This document shows positions 33,392-42,438 of a stretch of DNA of 64,000 nt, piece after piece (positions within the stretch are counted from its first letter, which is position 1; every line of letters starts with the position of its first letter). The notes beneath the pieces were generated by a model, which searched no databases, had not been told where the DNA came from, and saw nothing but the letters and a program-made list of their open reading frames with translations. Source of the DNA: UPXZ01 sp964634605 (GTDB lineage: Bacteria > Bacteroidota > Bacteroidia > Bacteroidales > Paludibacteraceae); assembly GCA_964634605.1 (NCBI GenBank), contig CAZWLJ010000005.1:62001-126000 (forward strand), given 5' to 3'. Made by a program: the position numbers and the translations under genes.

Positions 33392-34924
33392 ATGTCAACT
33401 TCCACCACACAGAAACACCCGAAAGGGCTTTATTTTATCTACACGGTAGCCATTGCCGAGCGTTTTGGTTATTACGGGATGCGTGCACTTTTCGTGCTGT
33501 ATATGATCAAGGCGCTGATGATTGATAAGGAATTGTCAGCGGTAATTTATGGAAATTACACGGGACTTGTTTATCTTACACCGCTTATCGGTGGTTATGT
33601 AGCCGATAAGTACTGGGGTATGCGCCGGTCCATGTTCTGGGGCGCGGTTCTGATGGTTATCGGGCAGTTGTTCATGTTTTTCAGCGCTTTGAATTTTCAG
33701 CATGTTGAACTGGCAAAGTGGCTGATGTACATCGGTTTGGGCGCTCTGATTTTTGGAAACGGATTTTTCAAACCGAATGTTTCCACATTTGTGGGTCAGC
33801 TGTACGAATCAGGCGACCGGCGTCTTGATTCGGCTTACACCATTTTCTACATGGGTGTCAATCTCGGTGCATTTGTATCGCCGCTGGTTTGCGGATACCT
33901 GGGCGATACGGGCAATCCGGCCGATTTCAAATGGGGATTTTTGGCTGCTGCCGTAGTTTCGGTGCTTTGCCTGATAATCTATATTTCACAAAAAGAAAAA
34001 TACCTCATAGGTCCTGACGGAAATCCGCTCGGTGTGTTGCCTGCTGCTAAAATTAACTCAGCCGGTGAAGATCCAAAACCTGCCGTAAAATTTTCCTTCA
34101 GGGAAATCGGATTATGGATACTGGGTGCAGCGGGACTGTTTACGTTGCTTCTCTTCACTTCGGATTTTGATGTGATCGGATCGTTTATTTATACCATGTG
34201 TATAGTTGTTCCGGCATTTGTTATTTCGGATAAATCACTCTCAAAAATCGAACGACACCGGATTGCGGTGATTTATATCATTGCCTTCTTCGTCATTTTC
34301 TTTTGGTCGGCATTCGAACAGGCCGGTATTTCGCTCACTTATTTTGCCGAAGAACAAACCGATAGGAATATACTTGGCCGGACAATGCCTGCAAGCTGGT
34401 TTCAATCATTCAATGCGGTTTTTGTTGTGATTTTGGCTCCTGTTTTTGCCAAACTCTGGGTAAAACTGGGCCAGAAAAACATGGAACCTGCTTCGCCCGT
34501 CAAACAGGCTATCGGGCTTTTCCTGCTATCTACCGGATATTTACTCATAGCCTTTGGTGTGAATGGTGTGGAGCCGGGTATGAAAGTGAGTATTCTGTGG
34601 CTCACCGGATTGTATTTTATTCATACCATGGGTGAACTTTGCCTGTCGCCTATAGGGCTTTCGATGGTCAACAAACTGGCTCCGGTACGTTTCGCATCCT
34701 TGCTGATGGGTGTTTGGTATCTTTCGATGGCAACAGCCAACAAATTTGCAGGGGCGCTGAGCACACTTTACCCCGAAGCAGGCAAAACAAAGCAATTGCT
34801 TGGCTTTCAGATTACCAGTCTCTATGAATTTTTCATGATATTTGTAATCATTTCGGCAGTAGCGTCGCTGATACTTTTCGTTTTGTCCGGATGGTTAAAG
34901 AAGTTGATGCACGGGGTAAGGTGA
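33392..34924 (+). CDS. Proton-dependent oligopeptide transporter (POT/PTR2 family)
   Basis: A 510-residue inner-membrane transporter importing di- and tripeptides with protons. It starts with the POT hallmark IAERFGYYGMRALFVLYM (the ExxER-like motif on helix 1) and the PTR2 signature GGYVADKYWGMRRSMFWGA. It then has FGNGFFKPNVSTFVGQLY and FYMGVNLGAFVSPLVCGYLGD. About 12-14 hydrophobic helices are visible, with the bacterial central helix pair near 240-280. The C-terminal conserved motif is GELCLSPIGLSMVNKLAP. It is the last gene of the plus-strand run from 31677. Confidence 0.94.
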   Translation: MSTSTTQKHPKGLYFIYTVAIAERFGYYGMRALFVLYMIKALMIDKELSAVIYGNYTGLVYLTPLIGGYVADKYWGMRRSMFWGAVLMVIGQLFMFFSALNFQHVELAKWLMYIGLGALIFGNGFFKPNVSTFVGQLYESGDRRLDSAYTIFYMGVNLGAFVSPLVCGYLGDTGNPADFKWGFLAAAVVSVLCLIIYISQKEKYLIGPDGNPLGVLPAAKINSAGEDPKPAVKFSFREIGLWILGAAGLFTLLLFTSDFDVIGSFIYTMCIVVPAFVISDKSLSKIERHRIAVIYIIAFFVIFFWSAFEQAGISLTYFAEEQTDRNILGRTMPASWFQSFNAVFVVILAPVFAKLWVKLGQKNMEPASPVKQAIGLFLLSTGYLLIAFGVNGVEPGMKVSILWLTGLYFIHTMGELCLSPIGLSMVNKLAPVRFASLLMGVWYLSMATANKFAGALSTLYPEAGKTKQLLGFQITSLYEFFMIFVIISAVASLILFVLSGWLKKLMHGVR

Positions 34925-35035
34925 GTAGTTGCTGCAGACCTCCCCGAACGGGACGGCTTCCGGTTTTTCTGAGTTTCGACGAATAATCCGGTTCTTCTTT
35001 GCCGAACCTGCAGAAAGTGAGAACTTCATCCGTTG

Positions 35036-35530
35036 TTAAAGAGGAGTTAATTCTATCACCTCCAGATTTTGAATATTCTTTCCATCAATTTCGAGCCGGA
35101 TAAGCGTCTGAACCTGGTGAAAACCGTATTTTCCGGCCGAACCGGGATTGATATGCAATAAATCAAGCATTTTATCATACTGAACTTTCAGAATATGCGA
35201 GTGTCCGCTAACAAATAGCCTGGGCGGATGATCGAAAATTACCGGTTTTACGTTTGCATCGTATTTGCCCGGATAACCCCCGATATGAGTGAGCCAAACA
35301 TCGACCTGTTCGCATGTGAAGCGGTTGTGCTGAGGAAAAACCATCCGGATGTCCTGTCCGTCGATATTCCCGTAAACTCCGCGAACTGGTTTGAAAGCCT
35401 GCAGTTTGTTTACTACCTCCATCGAACCCCAGTCACCGGCATGCCAGATTTCATCCACATTTTCAAAATGCTTGTAAACCCGCGTATCCAGCAATCCGTG
35501 CGTATCGGTAATCAATCCGATTTTTTTCAT
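35036..35530 (-). CDS. YfcE/MJ0936-family metallophosphoesterase
   Basis: A 164-residue phosphodiesterase of the calcineurin-like superfamily. It shows the metal ligands in order: GLITDTHG (Asp, His), HAGDWGS (Asp), VYGNIDGQD (Asn), LTHIGG (His) and FVSGHSHI (GHxH). The length fits YfcE/MJ0936 phosphodiesterases, which act on simple phosphodiesters; the natural substrate is unknown. It is transcribed away from pyrG across a 381-bp gap and convergent with the transporter gene. Confidence 0.9.
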   Translation of the reverse strand: MKKIGLITDTHGLLDTRVYKHFENVDEIWHAGDWGSMEVVNKLQAFKPVRGVYGNIDGQDIRMVFPQHNRFTCEQVDVWLTHIGGYPGKYDANVKPVIFDHPPRLFVSGHSHILKVQYDKMLDLLHINPGSAGKYGFHQVQTLIRLEIDGKNIQNLEVIELTPL

Positions 35531-35911
35531 ATGTAAAATTTCTAACCTTCTTACCCTGCTTCCGCAAGCTCACTAAGTCGCCGAAAAAAGTAAACAGGCT
35601 GGTTTGTATTCGTTTTCCTGTAATGAAATATGAATAAGCTGCTGCTTAATATTTCAATAATAATTTCTGATGTAAAACATTTTTTCAAAATTACTTTTTT
35701 TCATTTGTTTTTTAAAATTAATGCTGACCAAAATAGTTAAAGATTAAGATTGAAAAGAAATATGTAGTCAGAAAGATGAAAATGTTACAATTTGTGTTCT
35801 AATTAATTCTGATTGTTAAAAATCGAAATGTAAAAGTAAAAAAACAGGTTTACATAGAATTAGTAATTTCATAATTTATATTTTTGTAAGTTAATCACTG
35901 AAAATTAAAAT
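35531..35911. other. Intergenic region between the phosphoesterase gene and pyrG
   Basis: 381 bp, AT-rich, without a credible reading frame. It holds divergent promoter elements: TAATTTTG on the minus strand at 35686-35693 and TATTTTTG on the plus strand at 35879-35886. No hairpin resembling a pyrimidine attenuator or riboswitch stands out. Confidence 0.6.
35879..35886 (+). promoter_or_regulatory. -7 promoter element of pyrG
   Basis: TATTTTTG matches TAnnTTTG, 25 nt before the pyrG ATG. The short leader leaves no room for the pyrG reiterative-transcription control known from Firmicutes, and no run of C is seen at the start. Confidence 0.5.
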
Positions 35912-37540
35912 ATGGAAAAAACCAGGTATATTTTCGTAACAGGTGGTGTCGTGTCGTCGCTCGGCAAGGGAATTATAGCGGCATCACTGGGAAAACTGTT
36001 GCAGGCTCGCGGGTTCAAAGTTACGATTCAGAAACTGGATCCATACATTAACATTGATCCCGGTACACTTAATCCGTACGAACATGGCGAATGTTACGTC
36101 ACCGCCGACGGACAGGAAACAGATCTTGATCTGGGTCATTACGAACGATTCCTGGGAGTGGAAACTCACCGTGAAAATAACATTACCACTGGCCGTATCT
36201 ATCAAAACGTAATCAACAAGGAGCGCCGGGGAGATTATCTCGGTAAAACGGTGCAGATTATTCCACATATTACCGATGAGATCAAACTGAACATCAAATC
36301 GTTCAGTAATAAGGATTTTGATTTTGTAATTACCGAAATTGGCGGAACCGTAGGCGACATCGAAAGTTTGCCTTACATCGAAAGTGTAAGACAACTCAAA
36401 TGGGAGATGGGAAAAAATTCGCTGATTATCCACTTGACTTATGTACCTTACATATCAGCAGCTGGTGAACTGAAAACAAAACCAACGCAGCATTCTGTAA
36501 AACTGCTCCAGGAGCAGGGGATTCAGCCTGACATTTTAATCCTCCGTACCGAGCATAATATTTCAGCTGATTTACGCCGAAAAATCGCCCTTTTCTGCAA
36601 TGTGGAACCTCATGCCGTGCTTCAGTCTATCGACGCATCGACCATTTACCGTGTACCACTCAATATGCACCAGGAACATCTGGACGAGGTGGTGCTCCAA
36701 AAAATGGATGTAAATCCTGAAGAAGTACAGAAAGCCGATATGCAGGAGTGGATTTCTTTTGTGGAAAAACTCGAAAATGCAACTCAGGAAGTACGGATAG
36801 GGCTGGTGGGCAAATATGTGCAACTGCACGATGCATACATGTCTATTATCGAATCATTGAAACATGCCAGTGCATACAACAATAAAAAACTGAAACTTGA
36901 ACTCATTCTGTCTGACGAACTGACGGATGAAAACGTTGCTCTTAAACTCCGGAATCTTCATGGAGTTGTTGTGGCGCCCGGATTCGGACAGCGCGGAATG
37001 GAAGGGAAATTAGCGGCTTTGAAGTACGTGCGGGAGCATAATATCCCGTGTTTCGGTATTTGTATGGGCATGCAGTCCATGTGCATAGAGTTTGCACGAA
37101 ATGTGCTTGGATATGCCGGTGCCAACAGTACCGAAATTGATCCCGATACTTTATACAAAGTGGTGGATATCATGGAAGATCAGAAACATATCCTCAATTT
37201 GGGTGGCAGCATGAGGCTGGGAGCCTACGGATGCAAACTGAAAAAAGGAAGTAAGGTTTACAGTATTTACAACAAACCCGAAATCAGCGAACGCCACCGG
37301 CACCGGTACGAATTCAACAATGCATTCAAAGATGAATTCGAAAAAGCCGGTATGCTTTGCAGCGGATGTAATGATAAACTGGACCTGGTCGAGATTATTG
37401 AATTAACCAGCCATAAATGGTACGTTGGAGTGCAGTTTCACCCGGAATACAGCAGTTCGGTGATTAATCCCCACCCTTTGTTCATCAGTTTTATTCAAGA
37501 AGCTTCGTCTCACTTAGAAGGTCAAACAGCCCAAATCTGA
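35912..37540 (+). CDS. pyrG: CTP synthase
   Basis: A 542-residue enzyme aminating UTP to CTP using glutamine. The N-terminal synthetase domain starts with FVTGGVVSSLGKGIIAASLG (P-loop) and contains QKLDPYINIDPGTLNPYEHGE. The C-terminal class I glutamine amidotransferase domain (~290-542) has the oxyanion loop GFGQRGMEGK, the nucleophile Cys in CFGICMGMQSM, and the His-Glu pair in QFHPEYSS. Length and motifs are complete. It is convergent with carAB, 49 bp apart, so the two main pyrimidine amination/carbamoylation genes face each other. Confidence 0.98.
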   Translation: MEKTRYIFVTGGVVSSLGKGIIAASLGKLLQARGFKVTIQKLDPYINIDPGTLNPYEHGECYVTADGQETDLDLGHYERFLGVETHRENNITTGRIYQNVINKERRGDYLGKTVQIIPHITDEIKLNIKSFSNKDFDFVITEIGGTVGDIESLPYIESVRQLKWEMGKNSLIIHLTYVPYISAAGELKTKPTQHSVKLLQEQGIQPDILILRTEHNISADLRRKIALFCNVEPHAVLQSIDASTIYRVPLNMHQEHLDEVVLQKMDVNPEEVQKADMQEWISFVEKLENATQEVRIGLVGKYVQLHDAYMSIIESLKHASAYNNKKLKLELILSDELTDENVALKLRNLHGVVVAPGFGQRGMEGKLAALKYVREHNIPCFGICMGMQSMCIEFARNVLGYAGANSTEIDPDTLYKVVDIMEDQKHILNLGGSMRLGAYGCKLKKGSKVYSIYNKPEISERHRHRYEFNNAFKDEFEKAGMLCSGCNDKLDLVEIIELTSHKWYVGVQFHPEYSSSVINPHPLFISFIQEASSHLEGQTAQI

Positions 37541-37589
37541 AAATAAATCTTATTACTTTCAAATAATTTATAATCAGGCAAAGAGGAGA

Positions 37590-40500
37590 TTAGTATTCTC
37601 CCCAATGCTTGATTTCGATGTCTTCTTTGGTCATCCGGCAGAAGGCTTTGATAAATGCACTGGCCAGACGTGCGTTGGTTATCAGCGGAATATTAAAGTC
37701 AATGGCTCCGCGACGTATTTTATAACCGTTTGTCAACTCCCTTTCTGTTAGATTTTTAGGGATATTTATAACCAGATCCACCTGTTTCGAGGCAATCATC
37801 TCGGTAACTTTTGGTTCGCCTTCGTCATCGGGCCAGGCCACGCAGGTACTTTTCACATCGTTTTCCTCAAGGAATTTATGAGTGCCACCTGTTGCAAAAA
37901 GATTGTACCCGTTTTGCACCAGAATGCGGCAGGCGTCCAGTAAATCTACTTTTGACTTTGTGCTTCCGGATGAAATAACAATATTTTTTTTGGGAATACG
38001 GTAACCTACAGATAACATGGCGGTTAGCAGTGCGTCGTCAAAATGAGTTCCGATGCAACCCACTTCGCCGGTGGAAGCCATATCCACGCCAAGTACCGGA
38101 TCTGCTTTTTGAAGCCGGGTAAAGGAAAATTGCGATGCCTTTATACCCACGTAATCCAGATCGAAAGCTGATTTTTCCGGTTTTACCACTACTTTCCCAA
38201 GCATTACCTGGGTTGCAAGTTCGATAAAGTTGATTTTCAGAACTTTAGAAACAAACGGGAACGAGCGGGAAGCCCTCAGATTGCATTCAATTACCTTTAT
38301 ATCATTGTCTTTGGCCAGAAACTGAATGTTGAACGGACCGGAAATATTCAGTTCTTTGGCAATTTCGCGTGCAATTTGCTTGATACGCCGAACGGTTTGC
38401 GTGTAAATTCTTTGCGGTGGAAACTGAATGGTAGCATCGCCGGAATGTACTCCGGCAAATTCCACATGCTCGGAAATGGCGTAAACAACCAGTTCGCCAT
38501 TCTGACCCACAGCATCAATTTCAATTTCCTTGGCACCCTCGATAAATTCAGATACTACAACCGGATGTTCTTTTGAAACTTCGGTTGCCAGAGAAAGAAA
38601 GCGTTCCAGTTCGTTTTTATTGGAACAAACATTCATAGCCGCACCCGAAAGTACATACGACGGGCGTACCAGCAACGGGAATCCGACTTCATCCACAAAC
38701 AGGTTGATATCATCCAGCGTGGTGAGTTCTTTCCATCTGGGCTGGTCGATACCCAGCCGGTCGAGCATGGATGAGAATTTATGACGGTCTTCGGCATTAT
38801 CAATATCCGTTGCCTGTGTACCAAGTATGTTCACCCCCGACTGCTCGAGACGAACAGCCAGATTATTCGGAATTTGTCCGCCGGTGGATACGATAACTCC
38901 TTTCGGATTTTCGAGTTCGATAATATCCCGCACACGTTCATAGCTCAGTTCGTCGAAATACAGCCGGTCGCACATATCATAATCCGTCGAAACGGTTTCG
39001 GGATTATAGTTAATCATCACTGAGCGCAATCCTTCCTTCCTGATCGTGTTCAGCGCATTCACCGAGCACCAGTCAAATTCTACTGACGAACCGATGCGAT
39101 AAGCTCCAGAACCAAGTACAATAGCCGAACGATGGTCGCCTGTATACTTCACGTCGCTGGCTATCCCGTTGTAGGTCAGGTAAAGGTAGTTTGTCTGTGC
39201 CGGATATTCGGCTGCCAGTGTGTCAATCTGTTTTACCACCGGTAAAATACCCCGGCTGATGCGCTCGTTACGGATTGTATCTTTCGGCATCTGTTTTTTA
39301 TAAATCAGCTTTTCGATCTGGTAATCGGAAAAACCGATTTTCTTTGCTTTCAACAGCAACTCTGTGGAAAGTTGCTCCTTACCGGTGAGCTTTTCAATTA
39401 CATGTGCGGTGTCGATGATGTTTTTCAGCTTGTACAGAAACCATCGGTCAATTTTTGTCAGCTTGTATATCTGGTCTACGGTATAACCCTGCTGGAAAGC
39501 CTGTGAAAGGTATAACACGCGTTTGTCAGTTGGCGTGCTTAATTCCTTGTCCAGTTCGGTTGTGAAAATTTCCTTATTACCCGCGAATCCGTGCATTCCC
39601 TGCTGGATCATACGCAGTCCTTTCTGGAATGCTTCCTCAAAACTTCGTCCGATGGACATGATTTCGCCTACCGATTTCATGGATGAGCCGATTTCGCGGC
39701 TTACTCCGTGGAATTTTGCCAAATCCCAGCGCGGTATCTTGCATACGATGTAGTCGAGAGCAGGTTCGAAGAAAGCTGATGTTTCTTTTGTCACTGAATT
39801 TTTCAGCTCGGGTAGTCCGTATCCGAGTCCGAGTTTGGCAGCCACAAATGCCAGCGGATATCCGGTAGCTTTTGATGCCAGGGCTGATGAGCGGCTCAGG
39901 CGGGCATTTACTTCTATTACCCGGTAGTCTTCTGAAACCGGATCGAAGGCATACTGCACATTGCATTCGCCTACTATTCCAATGTGTCGGATTATCCGTA
40001 TGGCAAGTTCGCGGAGTTTGTAATACTCGCTGTTGGTCAGGGTTTGCGAAGGAGCTACCACGATGCTTTCGCCCGTGTGGATACCCAGGGGATCGAAATT
40101 TTCCATGTTACAAACCGTGATGCAGTTATCGTAACGGTCGCGAACTACCTCATATTCAATTTCTTTCCAGCCTTTAAGCGATTTTTCGACCAAAACCTGC
40201 GGTGAATAGTTGAATGCTTTGGTTACAAGCGTTTCAAGTTCTTCATCGTTGTCGCAAAATCCGCTTCCAAGACCACCCAGGGCATACGCGGCACGCACGA
40301 TAACCGGATAACCCAGTTCGCTGGCGGCATGCAGCGCATCATCCAGGTTGGTTACTGCTTCGCTCCTGATGTATTTTACATTAATTTCGGCAAGTTTTTG
40401 ATTGAAAATTTCACGGTCTTCGGTATCTATGATTGACTGAACAGGAGTGCCCAGAACACGAACATTGTATTTTTCAAGCACCTTATTTTTATAAAGAGCC

Positions 40501-42011
40501 ACACCGCAATTGAGTGCCGTTTGACCGCCAAACGACAGAAAAATACTATCCGGACGTTCTTTTTCAATTACCCTTTCCACAAAGTCGGGTGTAACAGGCA
40601 GAAAATATACTTTGTCGGCAATACCTTCCGAAGTTTGCACGGTGGCAATATTCGGGTTGATCAGCACGGTTTCGATTCCTTCTTCTTTCAGGGCTTTCAG
40701 TGCCTGTGAGCCGGAATAGTCGAATTCACCTGCTTCACCAATTTTCAAAGCACCCGACCCGAGAACCAGGACTTTAGACCCTCCAAACTTCGCTGCAGGT
40801 GAGGCTCCGGTATTTGCAGAAAGTAATTCTGCCTGAAGGGGTTCTCCTGTGTTAAATTTTCTTGAATTTAATTCCTTTTCAATAAGCGACACGATGTCAA
40901 ACTTGCCGGAATCTAAGTCTCCCTCGGTGTTATTTAAAGGGTTGTTGAGAAGACCGGTAAAAACATCGAAAAGAAACTCGGTGTCAGTAGGTCCGGCCGA
41001 TGCTTCAGGGTGAAACTGGCATGAAAACCAGGGTTTCGATTTATGGCGGATTCCTTCGTTGGTGCCGTCGTTCATGTTCACGAAAAGTGCTTCCCAGTCA
41101 CTGCTCAGGGTGGAATTATCTACGGCAAAGCCGTGATTTTGCGAAGTGACAAAAGCCCGTTGCGTACCCGCCAGTTGCACCGGTTGGTTGCAACTCCGGT
41201 GTCCGTATTTCAGTTTGTATGTTTTAGCTCCGCCAGCGATCGAAAGCAACTGGTTACCCATGCAAATTCCGAAAATGGGCTTTTCTGTTTGCATTGCTTT
41301 GCGGATATTGTTGACAGTGATATCGCAGTAAGCCGGATCGCCCGGTCCGTTTGAGATAAACAATCCGTCATATTCGATGGAGTTAAAATCATAATTCCAG
41401 GGTACACGGATTACGGTGGTGTCACGTCTGAGCAGGCAGCGGATGATGTTGTTTTTCACTCCGCAATCTACCAAAACCACTTTGTTCGTTCCGTTTCCGT
41501 AGGTAATCACTTCCTTGCAGCTTGCTTTTGCCACCTGATTTTCATCATCCGGATTCAAAAAACCAATATCATCTCCGCCGGGAAATACCAGTTTACCCAG
41601 CATGGTGCCTTTTTCCCTCACGAGTTTGGTAAGTTCGCGTGTATCAATGCCATATACAGCAGGTACTTTATGCTCTTTCAGCCAGTCACTAAGGCTTTTG
41701 GCGGCATTCCAGTGGCTGTGTTCAAAAGAAAAATCGGAAACGATAAGACCACTTGCCTGTATTTTTTCCGATTCGTAGAAAGTTGAAATACCGTTTTGGG
41801 TTTCCTCTTTCGGTATGCCGTAATTGCCGATAAGAGGATATGTGAGAGTTAAAATTTGCCCGAGATAGGATGGGTCTGAGAGACTTTCGGTGTAGCCGAC
41901 CATCCCGGTGCTGAAAACTACCTCACCGGCAGCGGATGATTCGTAACCAAATGATTTCCCTTCAAATACTGTTCCGTCTTCGAGTATTAAGTGTAAAGGC
42001 TTGTTGTACAT
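37590..42011 (-). CDS. carAB: Fused carbamoyl-phosphate synthase (CarA-CarB single chain)
   Basis: A 1473-residue polypeptide holding both subunits. Residues 1-~354 are CarA, with the amidotransferase triad Cys250 (GICMGN), His334 and Glu336 (FHPEA). A linker of ~58 residues (355-412) follows, then CarB from KVLVLGSGALKIGEAGEF: the first ATP-grasp half, an oligomerisation region (~830-940), the second half starting SAIVLGSGAYRIGSS, and a C-terminal MGS-like regulatory domain (YNLFATGGTHKFL). It makes carbamoyl phosphate for pyrimidines and arginine. Most bacteria have separate carA and carB; single chains are typical of eukaryotes. The frame is continuous and the linker is longer than a simple stop loss would give. 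Likely promoter box TAATTTTG at 42072-42079. Confidence 0.95.
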   Translation of the reverse strand: MYNKPLHLILEDGTVFEGKSFGYESSAAGEVVFSTGMVGYTESLSDPSYLGQILTLTYPLIGNYGIPKEETQNGISTFYESEKIQASGLIVSDFSFEHSHWNAAKSLSDWLKEHKVPAVYGIDTRELTKLVREKGTMLGKLVFPGGDDIGFLNPDDENQVAKASCKEVITYGNGTNKVVLVDCGVKNNIIRCLLRRDTTVIRVPWNYDFNSIEYDGLFISNGPGDPAYCDITVNNIRKAMQTEKPIFGICMGNQLLSIAGGAKTYKLKYGHRSCNQPVQLAGTQRAFVTSQNHGFAVDNSTLSSDWEALFVNMNDGTNEGIRHKSKPWFSCQFHPEASAGPTDTEFLFDVFTGLLNNPLNNTEGDLDSGKFDIVSLIEKELNSRKFNTGEPLQAELLSANTGASPAAKFGGSKVLVLGSGALKIGEAGEFDYSGSQALKALKEEGIETVLINPNIATVQTSEGIADKVYFLPVTPDFVERVIEKERPDSIFLSFGGQTALNCGVALYKNKVLEKYNVRVLGTPVQSIIDTEDREIFNQKLAEINVKYIRSEAVTNLDDALHAASELGYPVIVRAAYALGGLGSGFCDNDEELETLVTKAFNYSPQVLVEKSLKGWKEIEYEVVRDRYDNCITVCNMENFDPLGIHTGESIVVAPSQTLTNSEYYKLRELAIRIIRHIGIVGECNVQYAFDPVSEDYRVIEVNARLSRSSALASKATGYPLAFVAAKLGLGYGLPELKNSVTKETSAFFEPALDYIVCKIPRWDLAKFHGVSREIGSSMKSVGEIMSIGRSFEEAFQKGLRMIQQGMHGFAGNKEIFTTELDKELSTPTDKRVLYLSQAFQQGYTVDQIYKLTKIDRWFLYKLKNIIDTAHVIEKLTGKEQLSTELLLKAKKIGFSDYQIEKLIYKKQMPKDTIRNERISRGILPVVKQIDTLAAEYPAQTNYLYLTYNGIASDVKYTGDHRSAIVLGSGAYRIGSSVEFDWCSVNALNTIRKEGLRSVMINYNPETVSTDYDMCDRLYFDELSYERVRDIIELENPKGVIVSTGGQIPNNLAVRLEQSGVNILGTQATDIDNAEDRHKFSSMLDRLGIDQPRWKELTTLDDINLFVDEVGFPLLVRPSYVLSGAAMNVCSNKNELERFLSLATEVSKEHPVVVSEFIEGAKEIEIDAVGQNGELVVYAISEHVEFAGVHSGDATIQFPPQRIYTQTVRRIKQIAREIAKELNISGPFNIQFLAKDNDIKVIECNLRASRSFPFVSKVLKINFIELATQVMLGKVVVKPEKSAFDLDYVGIKASQFSFTRLQKADPVLGVDMASTGEVGCIGTHFDDALLTAMLSVGYRIPKKNIVISSGSTKSKVDLLDACRILVQNGYNLFATGGTHKFLEENDVKSTCVAWPDDEGEPKVTEMIASKQVDLVINIPKNLTERELTNGYKIRRGAIDFNIPLITNARLASAFIKAFCRMTKEDIEIKHWGEY

Positions 42012-42438
42012 ATGGATAAGGTGATGAAAATAATATGAACGACAGAGGTAAATTACCCGTCAAAAGTTTTGCAAAATTACATATTTTCTTTGAATTTTCA
42101 TACAGCTTCAATTAAATTCAGTTTAACATGCAGAATTACAGATAGATAAAATTGTATCTGTGAGTAGAAACCTTGCTTTTGTTCATTCTGAAACAGGATA
42201 AAAATGAATAATTATAAATAAACTTGGTTTTTTATTCTGTGATTTGATTCAAAAAGAGTGAATTCTGAATATTTGTTGTTATTAACCGACGCATCATAAA
42301 ATTTTATTCAAATCAGAAAGCCGGTTGTTTTTACAGGTTTTAAATAATTAACGAAATAAAGAATACTTATGGATTTATATTTTGTTCATTTTCTTAAAAA
42401 TAGCTAACTTTGCGGGCATTTTTGTACCGAACAGATGC
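42012..42438. other. Divergent promoter region between carAB and the LytM gene
   Basis: 427 bp, AT-rich, no coding frame I trust. It contains TAATTTTG on the minus strand (42072-42079) for carAB, a 7-bp inverted repeat ACAGATA/TATCTGT (42138-42161) upstream of that box, and the canonical plus-strand promoter at 42381-42412. Confidence 0.6.
42381..42412 (+). promoter_or_regulatory. Promoter of the LytM-dxr-rseP group
   Basis: TTTG (42381-42384) lies 20 nt from TAACTTTG (42405-42412), a full match to the Bacteroidota consensus. Because the -7 box is at 42405-42412, translation must start downstream of it, which fixes the LytM start at 42439 rather than the earlier in-frame ATG at 42382. Confidence 0.8.

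Noticed and set aside
40775..40949. The CarA-CarB joint as a sequencing error or pseudogene scar
   Set aside because: The frame is open throughout, the linker is ~58 residues of plausible protein composition, and both halves are complete with intact catalytic residues.
42138..42161. Inverted repeat ACAGATA/TATCTGT as a pyrimidine attenuator for carAB
   Set aside because: It lies upstream of the likely carAB -7 box, so it would not be transcribed; at most it could be a protein-binding site.
42382..42438. Upstream in-frame ATG (42382) for the LytM protein
   Set aside because: It lies inside the -33 box and upstream of the -7 box (42405-42412), so it would not be in the transcript.
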